A DNA stretch of 64,000 bases from Thiofaba sp049322715 (GTDB lineage Bacteria; Pseudomonadota; Gammaproteobacteria; Halothiobacillales; Halothiobacillaceae): contig JBMOQP010000011.1 of NCBI GenBank assembly GCA_049322715.1, positions 74,836-138,835 of the forward strand, written 5' to 3'. Numbering within the stretch: position 1 is the stretch's first letter; the number at the start of each line of letters is the position of its first letter. The position numbers and the translations under genes were made by a program. This document shows positions 17,326 through 26,160 of this stretch, piece after piece. The notes beneath the pieces are model-generated. The model saw only the letters and a program-made list of their open reading frames with translations. It was not told the origin of the DNA and searched no databases.

Positions 17326-17586
17326 CTACCCGTAGCGAAGCTTGAAGAACAGGATGCTGCCCGACAAGGCAGCCGTGACGGTGTTGGCGACGATGATTGG
17401 CCAGGAGCCGATGAGCAGGCCGTAGGCCAGCCAGCCCAGCACGCCGAGGGTGAAGATCAGAAACATGCTCAGCGAGAGATCGCGCGCATGACGGCTGCGC
17501 CAGGTCTTCACCGCCTGTGGCACGAAGGCGATGGTGGTGAGGACGGCCGCCACGCTGCCGATGATGTCACTCGGTTCGACGGCCAT
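17326..17586 (-). CDS. SemiSWEET / PQ-loop family small membrane transporter
   Basis: An 86-residue protein of three membrane helices, the half-size bacterial form of SWEET sugar transporters, with the PQ-loop motif FVPQAVKTWRSR between helices 1 and 2. SemiSWEETs work as homodimers moving sugars or other small solutes down a gradient; the substrate here is unknown. It lies 9 bp after panC and 4 bp before ggt on the same strand, so it may be cotranscribed, but no shared function is evident. Confidence 0.88.
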   Translation of the reverse strand: MAVEPSDIIGSVAAVLTTIAFVPQAVKTWRSRHARDLSLSMFLIFTLGVLGWLAYGLLIGSWPIIVANTVTAALSGSILFFKLRYG

Positions 17587-17595
17587 GGCGCCGCC

Positions 17596-18438
17596 TCAGA
17601 CCGGCAGGTTGTCGATCAGCCGGGTCCGCCCAAGACGCGCGGCGGCCAGGATGCGCAGACTTCCCGCCTCGCCCACGACCGCATGGGAGAGATCTTCGGC
17701 GCGCCGCACGCTGACGTAGTCGGGGACGAAGCCCAGGGCATGTAGACGCTCGATGGCCTCTGCCTCGACCATGGCCGGCGCCTGGCCCGCATGCAAGGCC
17801 TCACGCGCCGCGCACAGGGTGCGGTACAAGCCGGGGGCGATGGCGCGCTCCTCCGTGCTCAGGTAACCGTTGCGCGAGCTTATCGCCAGGCCATCGGCCT
17901 CGCGCACCGTCGGCAGGCCGATCAGTTCGATCGGCATGTCGAGGTCGCGCGCCATGCGGCGCAGGATGGCGAGCTGCTGGTAGTCCTTCTCCCCGAACAC
18001 CGCGACGTCAGGCATGACGATGTTGAACAGCTTGGTCACGACCGTGGTGACGCCGGCAAAATGGCCAGGACGCGAGGCGCCGCACAGGATGTCCGACAGC
18101 TCAGGCACCATCACCCGCGTGCAGCCTGCCTGGCCGTGCGGGTAGAGGGTATCGACCGCGGGCAGGAACAGCAGCCTGGCGCCCGCTTCCGCCAGCAGGG
18201 CGGCATCCCGCTCCTCGGTACGGGGGTAGCTGTCGAAGTCCTCGCCCGCGCCGAACTGGAGCGGGTTGACGAAGATGCTAACCACCACGGCGTCGGCGGC
18301 CTGCTGGGCCCGCTCCACCAGGGCCAGGTGGCCGGCGTGCAGGTTGCCCATGGTGGGAACGAAGGCGATGCGCTTGCCCTTCGCACGCAGGGCGCGGACG
18401 GCGGCACGTAGGTCAGATATGGCGTGAAGGGTTTGCAT
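17596..18438 (-). CDS. panC: Pantothenate synthetase
   Basis: Start at 18438 (MQTLHAISDLRAAVRAL) matches the family; the frame extends upstream to 18522 but that would overlap panB. The 280-residue enzyme has the ATP-binding PTMGNLHAGHL, KDYQQLAILRRMARDL and ISSRNGYLS motifs. It condenses pantoate with beta-alanine, the last pantothenate step. It follows panB with a 37-bp gap, forming a panBC unit downstream of folK and pcnB. Confidence 0.97.
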   Translation of the reverse strand: MQTLHAISDLRAAVRALRAKGKRIAFVPTMGNLHAGHLALVERAQQAADAVVVSIFVNPLQFGAGEDFDSYPRTEERDAALLAEAGARLLFLPAVDTLYPHGQAGCTRVMVPELSDILCGASRPGHFAGVTTVVTKLFNIVMPDVAVFGEKDYQQLAILRRMARDLDMPIELIGLPTVREADGLAISSRNGYLSTEERAIAPGLYRTLCAAREALHAGQAPAMVEAEAIERLHALGFVPDYVSVRRAEDLSHAVVGEAGSLRILAAARLGRTRLIDNLPV

Positions 18439-18475
18439 GATCTTTCGATGACTAGGCCGAGGGGGCGTGGCTAGA

Positions 18476-19285
18476 TCAAGTGAAACAATGTTCAGGCTGC
18501 GGGAAGGCGCCACTGCGGACATCCTCGACGAAGGCCTTCAGGGCAGGCCCGGGCGCCCCGTGGCTCGCGGCGTAGTCGCGCGCGAACTTCGGCGGACGGG
18601 CGGTGTAGCCGAGCAGGTCGTAGCTGACCAGCACCTGGCCATCGCAGGCAGGGCCGGCGCCGATGCCGATCACCGGGATGGCGAGGGCACGGGTGATTTC
18701 CTCGGCCAGAAGGCTGGGGATGCATTCGAGGATCAGCAGATCCGCCCCCGCCTTTTCCAGCGCCAGGGCATCCTTGAGCATCGCCTGCGCGGCCTCCGGG
18801 GCACGGCCCTGCACGCGGTAGCCGCCGAGCTTGTGCACCGACTGCGGGGTGAGTCCGAGGTGGGCACAGACCGGGATGCCCTGGCGGCTGAGGGCCAGCA
18901 CCGTCTCGAGCTGTGGAGCCCCCCCCTCGAGCTTGACCACCTGCGCGCCCCCCTCCTTCATCAGCCTGGCCGCGCTGTGCAGGGCCTGCTCCGGCGTGGC
19001 GTAGCTCATGAACGGCAGGTCGGCGATCAGCACCGCGCGCCCCGAAACGGACCTGAGGCCGCGGGCCACGCAGCGGGTATGGTAGATGACCTCGTCCAAG
19101 GTGACCGGGATGGTGGTGTCATGCCCCTGCACCACCATGCCGAGCGAGTCGCCCACCAGCACCAGCTCGGCGCCGGCGGCCTCGACCAGGCGGGCAAGGC
19201 TGGCGTCGTAGGCGGTCAGGCAGGCGATGCGCTCGCCTCGCGACTTCATGCCGCGCAGGTCGACGAGGGTCAGGGGACGGCTCAT
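18476..19285 (-). CDS. panB: 3-methyl-2-oxobutanoate hydroxymethyltransferase
   Basis: A 269-residue full-length PanB. The active-site strand LVGDSLGMVVQGHDTTIPVT, the metal-binding Asp/Glu positions and IGIGAGPACDGQVLV are present. It transfers a hydroxymethyl group from methylene-THF to ketoisovalerate, giving ketopantoate. Its start overlaps the folK stop by 4 bp (19282-19285). Confidence 0.97.
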   Translation of the reverse strand: MSRPLTLVDLRGMKSRGERIACLTAYDASLARLVEAAGAELVLVGDSLGMVVQGHDTTIPVTLDEVIYHTRCVARGLRSVSGRAVLIADLPFMSYATPEQALHSAARLMKEGGAQVVKLEGGAPQLETVLALSRQGIPVCAHLGLTPQSVHKLGGYRVQGRAPEAAQAMLKDALALEKAGADLLILECIPSLLAEEITRALAIPVIGIGAGPACDGQVLVSYDLLGYTARPPKFARDYAASHGAPGPALKAFVEDVRSGAFPQPEHCFT

Positions 19286-19770
19286 GCGGCTTCCTCCAGG
19301 GGTTCGCAGGTGTCTGTGGCGCGCGCCGCCAGCAGGTCGGCCAGCGGCCCGAGGCCGGGAATGACGAGGTCGGGGGCGAGTTCCGCCAGCGGGCAGAGCA
19401 CGAAGGCGCGCTCGCCGATGCCCGGGTGCGGCAGGGTCAGCTCGGGCGAGTCCAGGCGAAGATTGTCATACAGCAGTAGATCGAGGTCGATGACACGCTC
19501 GCCCCAGCGACGCAGGCGCACCCGGCCGAAGTCTTGCTCGATGGCCTGCAGTGCGTGCAGCAGGTCGCGCGGCGCGAGTTCCGTCTCCAGAGCCGCCACC
19601 GCGTTGATGTATTCGGGCTGGTCGACAGGCCCCATCGGCGGGCTGCGGTAGAGGCGCGAGGCCGCGGCGAGGCGACTTTCGGGCAGCGCGGCGATCACCC
19701 CGAGCGCGCGCCGGACCTGTCCCGCGGGGTCGTTCAGATTGCTGCCCAGGCCGATGTAGGCAAGCGGCAT
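19282..19770 (-). CDS. folK: HPPK, 6-hydroxymethyl-7,8-dihydropterin pyrophosphokinase
   Basis: Start at 19770 (MPLAYIGLGSNLNDPAGQV) gives 162 residues, the standard HPPK length; an open frame continues further upstream but lacks homology. Motifs include GLGSNL, NAVAALET and the metal/ATP site ERVIDLDLLLYDN. It activates the pterin in folate synthesis. It sits between pcnB and panB with short spacing on both sides, as in E. coli and Pseudomonas. Confidence 0.96.
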   Translation of the reverse strand: MPLAYIGLGSNLNDPAGQVRRALGVIAALPESRLAAASRLYRSPPMGPVDQPEYINAVAALETELAPRDLLHALQAIEQDFGRVRLRRWGERVIDLDLLLYDNLRLDSPELTLPHPGIGERAFVLCPLAELAPDLVIPGLGPLADLLAARATDTCEPLEEAA

Positions 19771-19775
19771 GAGAC

Positions 19776-21149
19776 TCACTCGGCCGGTGTGGCCGCACCC
19801 TCGCCCTTGCCCTTGCGGCGGCGCGGGGCACGGCGACGCTTGCGACCGCCCTCGCCCGCGGGCGCCGAGACGCCCTGCTGCTGCTCCGGGCTCGCCTCGA
19901 CGAAGGCCATCCACCATGCCGCATCCTCGGCGGCCTGCTGCTCGCCACTCTGTGCGCGCAGCAAGAGGAAGTCGTAGGCGGCGCGGAAGCGTGGGTGGCC
20001 GTACAGGCTAGCCACCCCGCGCCCCTTGTGCAGGGCGAAACGCGGCTGCATCTCCCAGATCTCGCGGGTCAGCAGCTGCAGGTGGCGCGGAATGGCGATG
20101 CGCGACTGCAGCACGCGCAGGGCCTCATCGCCGGCCTGCTGCAGCAGGACGGCATCGGGCTGGCCCTCGTGCTCCAGCACCTGGGCGTGCAGCACGACCA
20201 CCGGCCACAGCAGCGCGGCGAACAGGAAGGCGGTGGACAGCGGAAGGTCCTGCGCGACGCGACGGTCGGTATTGGCCAGCGCGGTCTCGATGAAGTGCAG
20301 CGCCGCGCCCTCGTCGCGGGTGAAGCCCAGCGCCGCGTCGACCGGCGGCAGCAGCCAGCGCAGCAGGTCGAGCCGGCGCAGCTCGTGCAGCGAGGCCACG
20401 CCGTGGCCGGTATGGAACAGCTTCACGCACTCGTCGAACAGGCGCGCCGGCGGGATGCCCTCGAGCAGTTCCGCCAGATCACTCATCGGCCGCTCGGTGT
20501 CGGGGTGCAGCCGGAAGCCGAGCTTGGCGGCGAAGCGGGCGGCGCGCAGCATGCGCACCGGATCCTCGCGGTAGCGGGTCTCGGGGTCGCCGAGCAGGCG
20601 CAGCACGCCGTCCTGCAGGTCCTGCATGCCACCGACGTAGTCGAGCACGCTGAAATCCGCGATGTCGTAATACAGCGCGTTGACGGTGAAGTCGCGACGC
20701 TGGACGTCGTCCTCGAGCGTGCCATAGACGTTGTCGCGCAGCAGGCGGCCGCTGTCGTCGGTGGCCCGGCCAGGCACGTCGTCACCCGAGGCGCGGAAGG
20801 TGGCGACCTCGACGATCTCCTTGCCGAACAGCACGTGCGCCAGGCGGAAGCGACGGCCGATCAGGCGGCAGTTGCGGAACAGGCGACGCACCTGTTCGGG
20901 CGTGGCGTCGGTGGCGATGTCGAAGTCCTTCGGCTCGCGGCCGAGGAGCAGGTCGCGCACGCCGCCGCCGACCAGGCAGGCGCGGAAGCCGGCCTCGTGC
21001 AGGCGGTAGAGGACGTTGAGGGCGTTCTTACTGATGTTCTTGCGCGAGATGCAGTGCGCATCGCGCGGGATGATGGGGGAAGGGGAAGAATCCACGGGGT
21101 TCCGTCTGAGTGGTTTGCAGCGGGCTAAAAATGCCCGCAAGGGTACCAT
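19776..21149 (-). CDS. pcnB: Poly(A) polymerase I
   Basis: The nucleotidyltransferase core is clear: LVGGGVRDLLLGREPKDFDI with the catalytic DxD, then RRDFTVNALYY and the downstream ARFAAKLGF helix. The start at 21149 (MVPLRAFLARCKPLRRNP) gives 457 residues with a short basic leader. A longer frame runs to 21311. No strong ribosome site is seen for either, so the start is uncertain. The C-terminus is very basic (RKRRRAPRRRKGKG), typical for RNA binding. It adds 3' A tails that promote RNA decay. Confidence 0.94.
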   Translation of the reverse strand: MVPLRAFLARCKPLRRNPVDSSPSPIIPRDAHCISRKNISKNALNVLYRLHEAGFRACLVGGGVRDLLLGREPKDFDIATDATPEQVRRLFRNCRLIGRRFRLAHVLFGKEIVEVATFRASGDDVPGRATDDSGRLLRDNVYGTLEDDVQRRDFTVNALYYDIADFSVLDYVGGMQDLQDGVLRLLGDPETRYREDPVRMLRAARFAAKLGFRLHPDTERPMSDLAELLEGIPPARLFDECVKLFHTGHGVASLHELRRLDLLRWLLPPVDAALGFTRDEGAALHFIETALANTDRRVAQDLPLSTAFLFAALLWPVVVLHAQVLEHEGQPDAVLLQQAGDEALRVLQSRIAIPRHLQLLTREIWEMQPRFALHKGRGVASLYGHPRFRAAYDFLLLRAQSGEQQAAEDAAWWMAFVEASPEQQQGVSAPAGEGGRKRRRAPRRRKGKGEGAATPAE

Positions 21150-21202
21150 GAAAGCCGCGCGAACGTGGTTGATGAGTGCGATGCCGGAATGATCGGAGTA
21201 TT

Positions 21203-21958
21203 TCAAGTGTTGTCCTGATGCAGGTGCGGCGCGGGGCAGGCACCGGTTTCCCACCCCGATTCCCCGGCCAGCAACGGCGGCAGTTGGGCGAGGTTCGCGA
21301 TGATGGCCCATGGCGCCGGCATGTGGCCAGGAAAGGGAGAGCCCAGCCGGTTGATCCAGATGGCCCGCACCCCCGCGTTGTGGGCGCCGAGCACGTCGTG
21401 CTCGGGGTGGTCGCCGACGTGCACCATGGCATCCGCCGGCTCGCCCAGGCGCTCGAGGGCAAGGTGGAACATGCGGGGGTCGGGCTTGCCCGCCCCCGCC
21501 TCGGCCGAGTTGACCGCCAGGCGGAAGTGACGCGCGAGGCCGATGCGCTCGATGCAGGCATTGCCGTTGGAGAGTGCCACGAGGGCATGGCGGCGCGCGA
21601 GCGCGGCCAGCACCGCCTCGACCTCGGGGAACAGCTCGACCGCGTTGCGTGCGGCGTAGAACGCCGCGAACGCCTCCTCGGCGAAGTCCTCCGCGTAGGC
21701 CGCCTCGCGGCCAAGATGGCGCAGGAAGGCCTTGCGCAGGGTGGTCAGGTCATGCCGCTGCCCGGGGCGGGCGCGCATGTAGTTCAGGCACACCGCGTGC
21801 AGGCTGTCTGGCGTGTGGCCGTGGGTGATGCGCGGGTAGCGCGTGTCGATCCAGTCGAACAGCACGCGGTTGGCGCGCCGGATGACCGGTTCGATGGACC
21901 ACAGGGTGTCATCCAGGTCGAAGCCGATGACGCGCACGGGGTTCAAGGCGAGCCTCAT
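21203..21958 (-). CDS. HAD-superfamily hydrolase (YigB-like phosphatase)
   Basis: A 251-residue subfamily IA HAD protein. Motif I is IGFDLDDTLW near residue 13, motif II is ALSNGN, and the C-terminal acidic motif is HVGDHPEHDVLGA. YigB relatives dephosphorylate FMN or the riboflavin intermediate ARPP; the substrate here is not proven. The start at 21958 overlaps the yejF stop (ATGA). The long cap insertion (DWIDTRYPRI to FYAARNAVELFP) fits the YigB/HAD-IA type. Confidence 0.85.
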   Translation of the reverse strand: MRLALNPVRVIGFDLDDTLWSIEPVIRRANRVLFDWIDTRYPRITHGHTPDSLHAVCLNYMRARPGQRHDLTTLRKAFLRHLGREAAYAEDFAEEAFAAFYAARNAVELFPEVEAVLAALARRHALVALSNGNACIERIGLARHFRLAVNSAEAGAGKPDPRMFHLALERLGEPADAMVHVGDHPEHDVLGAHNAGVRAIWINRLGSPFPGHMPAPWAIIANLAQLPPLLAGESGWETGACPAPHLHQDNT

Positions 21959-23559
21959 GCCGAGTCCTGCATCAGGCCAGCCGCCTCGACCAGGACGCGG
22001 GTGTACTCCTCGCGCGGGTTGGCCAGCAGGTCGAGGGTCTCGCCCTCCTCCACCACCCTGCCGTCGCGCAGGACCATGACCCGGTGGGCCATGGCGCGGA
22101 TCACGCGCAGGTCGTGGGTGATGAGCAGGTAACTCAGGCCGTGACGGCGCTGCAGTTCCTGCAGCAGGGTCAGCACCTGCTTCTGCACCGACACGTCCAG
22201 CGCGCTGGTCGGCTCGTCCAGCACGATCAGCCGCGGGCGCAGCACCAGGGCACGGGCGATGGCGATGCGCTGACGCTGCCCGCCAGAGAACTCGTGCGGA
22301 TAGCGCCACAGCATGTCCGCGCCGAGGCCGACCTCCTCCAGCGCCTCGATCACCCGGGTGCGGCGGGCTCCGTTGTCGAGCTCCGGCTCATGCACGCGCA
22401 GGCCCTCACCGACGATCTGCTCGATGGTCATGCGCGGGGACAGCGCGGCGAACGGGTCCTGGAACACCACCTGGGCACTGCGGCGGGCGCGGCGCAGGGG
22501 CTCGCCACGCAGGGCCTGCCAGTCCACGCCATCGATCTTGATTTCGCCCTCGCCCGCCAGCAGGCGCAGGAGGACATGGGCCAGGGTGGTCTTGCCCGAG
22601 CCGGATTCGCCGACCACGCCGAGGGTCTCTCCAGCACGAAGCGCAAGGTCGATGCCGTGCAGGATGGTCTGCCCCCTCGCCCGGCGGAACAGGCCACCGC
22701 CCTGCCCCTCGCGCACGCAGCGCACCGCACGCGCCTCGAGCACGGCCGCCTGCGCGCGCGGCGGGGCGATATCGCGCACCGGCGCGCTTTCCAGCAGCAG
22801 GCGGGTGTAGTCGTGCGCCGGCCGGGAGAACACGTCCTCCACGCCCCCCTGCTCAACCACCGCGCCCTGGCGCATGACCACCACCTGCTCGGCGAAGCGG
22901 CGTACCAGCGGCAGGTCGTGGGTGATCATTAGCACCGCCATGCCCATCTCGCGCTGCAGGCGGGCCAGCAGGTCGAGGATCTGCGCCTGGAGGGTGACGT
23001 CGAGGGCGGTGGTGGGCTCATCAGCGATCAACAGGCGCGGCCTGCACGCCAGCGCCATGGCAATCATGGCGCGCTGGCGCTGACCGCCGGAGAGCTGGTG
23101 CGGGAAGGCATCCACCGTCGAACGCGGCTCACGGATGCCGGTCAGCTCAAGCAGCTCGATGGCGCGCTCGCGTGCTGCCTGTGCCGTCAGTCCTTCGTGC
23201 ACGAGCAGGGTCTCGGCGACCTGGCGGCCGACGGTGTGCAACGGGTTGAAGGCGCTCATCGGCTCCTGGAAGATCATGCCGATGGCGCGGCCGCGCAGGG
23301 CGCGCAGACGTGCCTCGCTCGCCTGGGCCAGATCCTCGCCCTCGAAGCGAATGGCGCCGCTCAGGCGCGCGCCCTCGCGCTCAAGCAAGCCGAGGATGGC
23401 CAAGGCAGTGATGGACTTGCCCGAACCGGATTCCCCGACCAGCGCGACACGCCCCCCCGCGGGCACGTCAAAGCCGACCCCACGCAGCACCTCGCGCTCC
23501 CCGGCCGGGGTGGCGAAGGCAAGATGCAGGTCCCGGATGGATAACAGGGGTGGGATCAC
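21955..23559 (-). CDS. yejF: YejF, double ATP-binding subunit of a peptide/microcin C-type ABC importer
   Basis: A 534-residue fusion of two ABC ATPase domains. Domain 1 has Walker A GESGSGKS and signature LSGGQRQRAMIAMALACRP with ADEPTTALDVT; domain 2 has GESGSGKTTL, FSGGQRQRIAIARALVLRP and LDEPTSALDVS. Both halves appear catalytically intact. The architecture is that of YejF, which drives YejAB E peptide import. Its membrane and binding partners are encoded 33 kb away at 56.4-61.9 kb, so the operon has been split. It is coupled by ATGA overlap to the HAD gene downstream. Confidence 0.9.
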   Translation of the reverse strand: MIPPLLSIRDLHLAFATPAGEREVLRGVGFDVPAGGRVALVGESGSGKSITALAILGLLEREGARLSGAIRFEGEDLAQASEARLRALRGRAIGMIFQEPMSAFNPLHTVGRQVAETLLVHEGLTAQAARERAIELLELTGIREPRSTVDAFPHQLSGGQRQRAMIAMALACRPRLLIADEPTTALDVTLQAQILDLLARLQREMGMAVLMITHDLPLVRRFAEQVVVMRQGAVVEQGGVEDVFSRPAHDYTRLLLESAPVRDIAPPRAQAAVLEARAVRCVREGQGGGLFRRARGQTILHGIDLALRAGETLGVVGESGSGKTTLAHVLLRLLAGEGEIKIDGVDWQALRGEPLRRARRSAQVVFQDPFAALSPRMTIEQIVGEGLRVHEPELDNGARRTRVIEALEEVGLGADMLWRYPHEFSGGQRQRIAIARALVLRPRLIVLDEPTSALDVSVQKQVLTLLQELQRRHGLSYLLITHDLRVIRAMAHRVMVLRDGRVVEEGETLDLLANPREEYTRVLVEAAGLMQDSA

Positions 23560-23638
23560 GGGCAGGAAGGGTGTATGGCGCGAGCAGTCATTCTAGCAGC
23601 CCGAGGGCCTCCCCACGCTCACGCCTGCCGGGATGGGA

Positions 23639-24613
23639 TCACTCCTCGTCCAGCATGGTGTCCGAGGACTGGCCTTCGGCCTGGCTCATGCGCCGCAGGC
23701 GGCGCAGCGCCTCGAGCTGGATCTGGCGCACCCGCTCGCGGGTCACGCCGAGGATGTCGCCGATGGCCTCCAGGGTGTGCGGCTCGTGCCCGTGCAGGCC
23801 GAAGCGCCGTTCGACCACCTCGCGCTGCTTGGGTTCGAGACGGGCCAGCCAGTCCTCGATGCGCTCCTGGGCAAGCTCCCCCTGCACGAGCTGGGCTGGA
23901 TCGTGGTTGTTCTCGTCAGGGATCATCTCCATCAGGGAATGATCCGGGTCGCCGCGCAGCGGGGTGTCGATCGAAGTGATGCGCTCCCCGTAGCTCATGT
24001 GGCGCATCACGTCGTCGAGGTCGCGATCCAGGCACTCGGCGATCTCCTCCATGGTCGCCTCGTGGTTGAGCTCCTGCGAGAGCTTGCGCGCCGCACGGTT
24101 GTAGACGTTGATTTCCTTGACGATGTGGATCGGCAGGCGCACGGTGCGGCCCTGGTTCATCAGCGCCCGTTCGATGGTCTGGCGGATCCACCAGGTGGCA
24201 TAGGTGGAGAAGCGGAAGCCGCGCTCAGGGTCGAACTTCTCCACCGCGCGCATCAGGCCAAGGTTGCCTTCCTCGATCAGGTCGCACAGATCGAGTCCGC
24301 GATGCATGTAGCGGCGGGCGATCTTCACCACCAGACGCAGGTTGCAGACGATCATCCGCTCACGGCCGGCTCCGTCCCCGGAGCGGGCGAGACGGGCGAA
24401 ATGGCGCTCCTGTTCCGGGGTGAGGAGGCCGTGGCACTCGACGTCGTTCAGGTAGAGACGGGTGATGTCCGCCCCTTCCGCGCCGTAGCTTCCGGCAACG
24501 AATACTTCGCCCTCGCCTTCCCGCTCGGTCGGCTCGCCCTCGGTCTCAGTCTCGTGGATCTCCTCCTCGAGGTGGACGGCATGGATATCGAGTTCATCTT
24601 CTTGGACACGCAT
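23639..24613 (-). CDS. rpoS: RNA polymerase sigma factor RpoS
   Basis: Start at 24613 (MRVQEDELDIHAVHLEEE) gives 324 residues. Region 1.2 (DITRLYLNDV), region 2 (NLRLVVKIARRYMHRGL, DLIEEGNLGLMRAVEKFDPERGFRFSTYATWWIRQ in part), region 3 and the region 4 helix-turn-helix (GVTRERVRQIQLEALRRLR) are all present. The acidic N-terminus and the position directly after nlpD identify RpoS rather than RpoD or RpoH. In relatives the rpoS promoter lies inside nlpD. It governs stationary phase and stress genes. Confidence 0.97.
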   Translation of the reverse strand: MRVQEDELDIHAVHLEEEIHETETEGEPTEREGEGEVFVAGSYGAEGADITRLYLNDVECHGLLTPEQERHFARLARSGDGAGRERMIVCNLRLVVKIARRYMHRGLDLCDLIEEGNLGLMRAVEKFDPERGFRFSTYATWWIRQTIERALMNQGRTVRLPIHIVKEINVYNRAARKLSQELNHEATMEEIAECLDRDLDDVMRHMSYGERITSIDTPLRGDPDHSLMEMIPDENNHDPAQLVQGELAQERIEDWLARLEPKQREVVERRFGLHGHEPHTLEAIGDILGVTRERVRQIQLEALRRLRRMSQAEGQSSDTMLDEE

Positions 24614-24632
24614 CACTCGGCTCTCCGGCGAA

Positions 24633-25561
24633 TCAGCGGCTGGCCTGCGGCAATTGCCGCAGGGGGTCGATCGGGTTGCCATCCAGGCGAATCTCGAAAT
24701 GCAGCATGGGTTTGCCGGCCTCCGCCTGCCCCATGCGGGCGATGATTTGACCAGACTGCACAGTTTCGCCCTCACTGACCAATAAAGCCTGGTTATAGGC
24801 ATATGCACTCAAGAAACGCTCGTCGTGTTTCAAGATGATGAGCCGACCATAACCCGCAAGGCCCGAACCGCTGTAGACCACCTCCCCGCTCGCCGCCGCG
24901 CGCACCGGCTGGCCAAGCTCGCCCGCAATGTCGATCCCCTTGCGGGTCGCGTGACCCGCGAGAAAGCTGCTGACCACGCGCCCCTCGGTCGGCCAGGCCC
25001 AGGCGATCTTGCCGACCGGAGGCAGCGGAGCCGCTTCCTTTCTCGCCTTTGCGGTGGNNNNNNNNNNNNNNNNNNNNNNNNNNNNNNNNNNNNNNNNNNN
25101 NNNNNNNNNNNNNNNNNNNNNNNNNNNNNNNNNNNNNNNNNNNNNNNNNNNNNNNNNTCGATCCCCTTGCGGGTCGCGTGACCCGCGAGAAAGCTGCTGA
25201 CCACGCGCCCCTCGGTCGGCCAGGCCCAGGCGATCTTGCCGACCGGAGGCAGCGGAGCCGCTTCCTTTCTCGCCTTTGCGGTGGCCTTCGGGGCAGGGTC
25301 GGCGACGGCCCCGTCTTGCGTCACGGTCTTCCCTGCCAGGAGAAGACGCTGGCCGACATGGAGGGTGTAGGGGGGACGGATGCCATTGCGGCTGGCCACC
25401 TCGCGCCAGTCCATGTCATGGGCCGTGGCGATGGAGTACAGGGTCTCCCCCCGCCGGACGACATGCACGCCGTCCTCGGGGGCGAAGCGGACCGCCGGCC
25501 CGGAGCAACCGGACAAGACAAGCAACAGGCCGACGACGAGGAGGCGTGCGGTCGAGGGCAT
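24633..25561 (-). CDS. nlpD: NlpD-like LysM/M23 lipoprotein (reading frame split by an assembly gap)
   Basis: The visible coordinates include a 100-N gap and a 127-bp duplicate; removing 227 bp leaves 702 bp, an intact frame of 233 residues. The precursor has a lipobox (LLLVLSGC), a LysM domain (VVRRGETLYSIATAHDMDW, VGQRLLLAG) at about residues 30-80 and a C-terminal M23 domain (SFLAGHATRKGIDIAGELG, MLHFEIRLDG). The family HxxxD site is replaced (HATRKGIDI), and HFE retains one His, so it may activate amidases rather than cut peptidoglycan, like E. coli NlpD. It sits directly upstream of rpoS. Confidence 0.9.
25058..25157. other. Scaffold gap (100 N) flanked by an exact 127-bp contig overlap, inside nlpD
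   Basis: Bases 24931-25057 equal 25158-25284 (127 bp). Collapsing the duplication joins RKGI directly to DIAGELGQP and restores nlpD in frame. The size matches the overlap at 7.9 kb, so both are the same assembly artefact. Confidence 0.95.
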
Positions 25562-25574
25562 CGGTCTCTGGGAC

Positions 25575-26150
25575 CTATGTCATCAGGACATAGGCCAACC
25601 CGACCACGGCCACCAGCCCCCAGCCGAGCCACTCCATGAACGGCCGCAGGCGCGCCTCGAAGGCCGCGCCGAAGCGCGACATGAGCCAGGCCACGAGGAA
25701 GAAGCGCCCCCCCCGCCCGCACAGGGAGGCGAGCACGAAGGGGATGAGCGGCATGCCGAGCGCACCGGCGGTGATGGTGAATGCCTTGTAGGGGATGGGC
25801 GAGAAGCCGGCCAGGAACACGGCCCAGAAGCCCCATGCGGCGAACCAGGCACGCGCCTGCTCCATGGCCGGGGCATACCCCATCTGGTCGATCCACGGCG
25901 TGAGCAGGTCGAGGAACAAAGCACCGAGCAGGTAGCCGAACAGGCCGCCCACCACCGAGGCGAGGGTGGTAAGCAGGGCCAGCCGCCACCAGGCGGGCGG
26001 ACGCGCCACGCACATTGGCGCCAGCAACACGTCCGGAGGGATCGGAAAAAAGGAGGACTCGGCGAAGCTCATCCCGCCGAGAAACCAGGGGGCGCGGGGA
26101 TGGCTGCTCCAGCCGATCACCCGGTCGTACATGGCCCCGAACAACCTCAT
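25575..26150 (-). CDS. YqaA-like DedA/VTT-family membrane protein
   Basis: Start at 26150 (MRLFGAMYDRVIGWSSH) is supported by GAGG eight bases upstream; a TTG 18 bp earlier would overlap pcm. The 191-residue protein has four or five hydrophobic segments and the VTT-type stretches ESSFFPIPPDVLL and GFSPIPYKAFTITAGALGMPL. YqaA relatives belong to the SNARE-associated/DedA group, thought to act in lipid or proton-coupled transport. It occupies the usual position between pcm and nlpD in many gammaproteobacteria. Confidence 0.88.
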   Translation of the reverse strand: MRLFGAMYDRVIGWSSHPRAPWFLGGMSFAESSFFPIPPDVLLAPMCVARPPAWWRLALLTTLASVVGGLFGYLLGALFLDLLTPWIDQMGYAPAMEQARAWFAAWGFWAVFLAGFSPIPYKAFTITAGALGMPLIPFVLASLCGRGGRFFLVAWLMSRFGAAFEARLRPFMEWLGWGLVAVVGLAYVLMT

Positions 26151-26160
26151 GCAAGGATCC

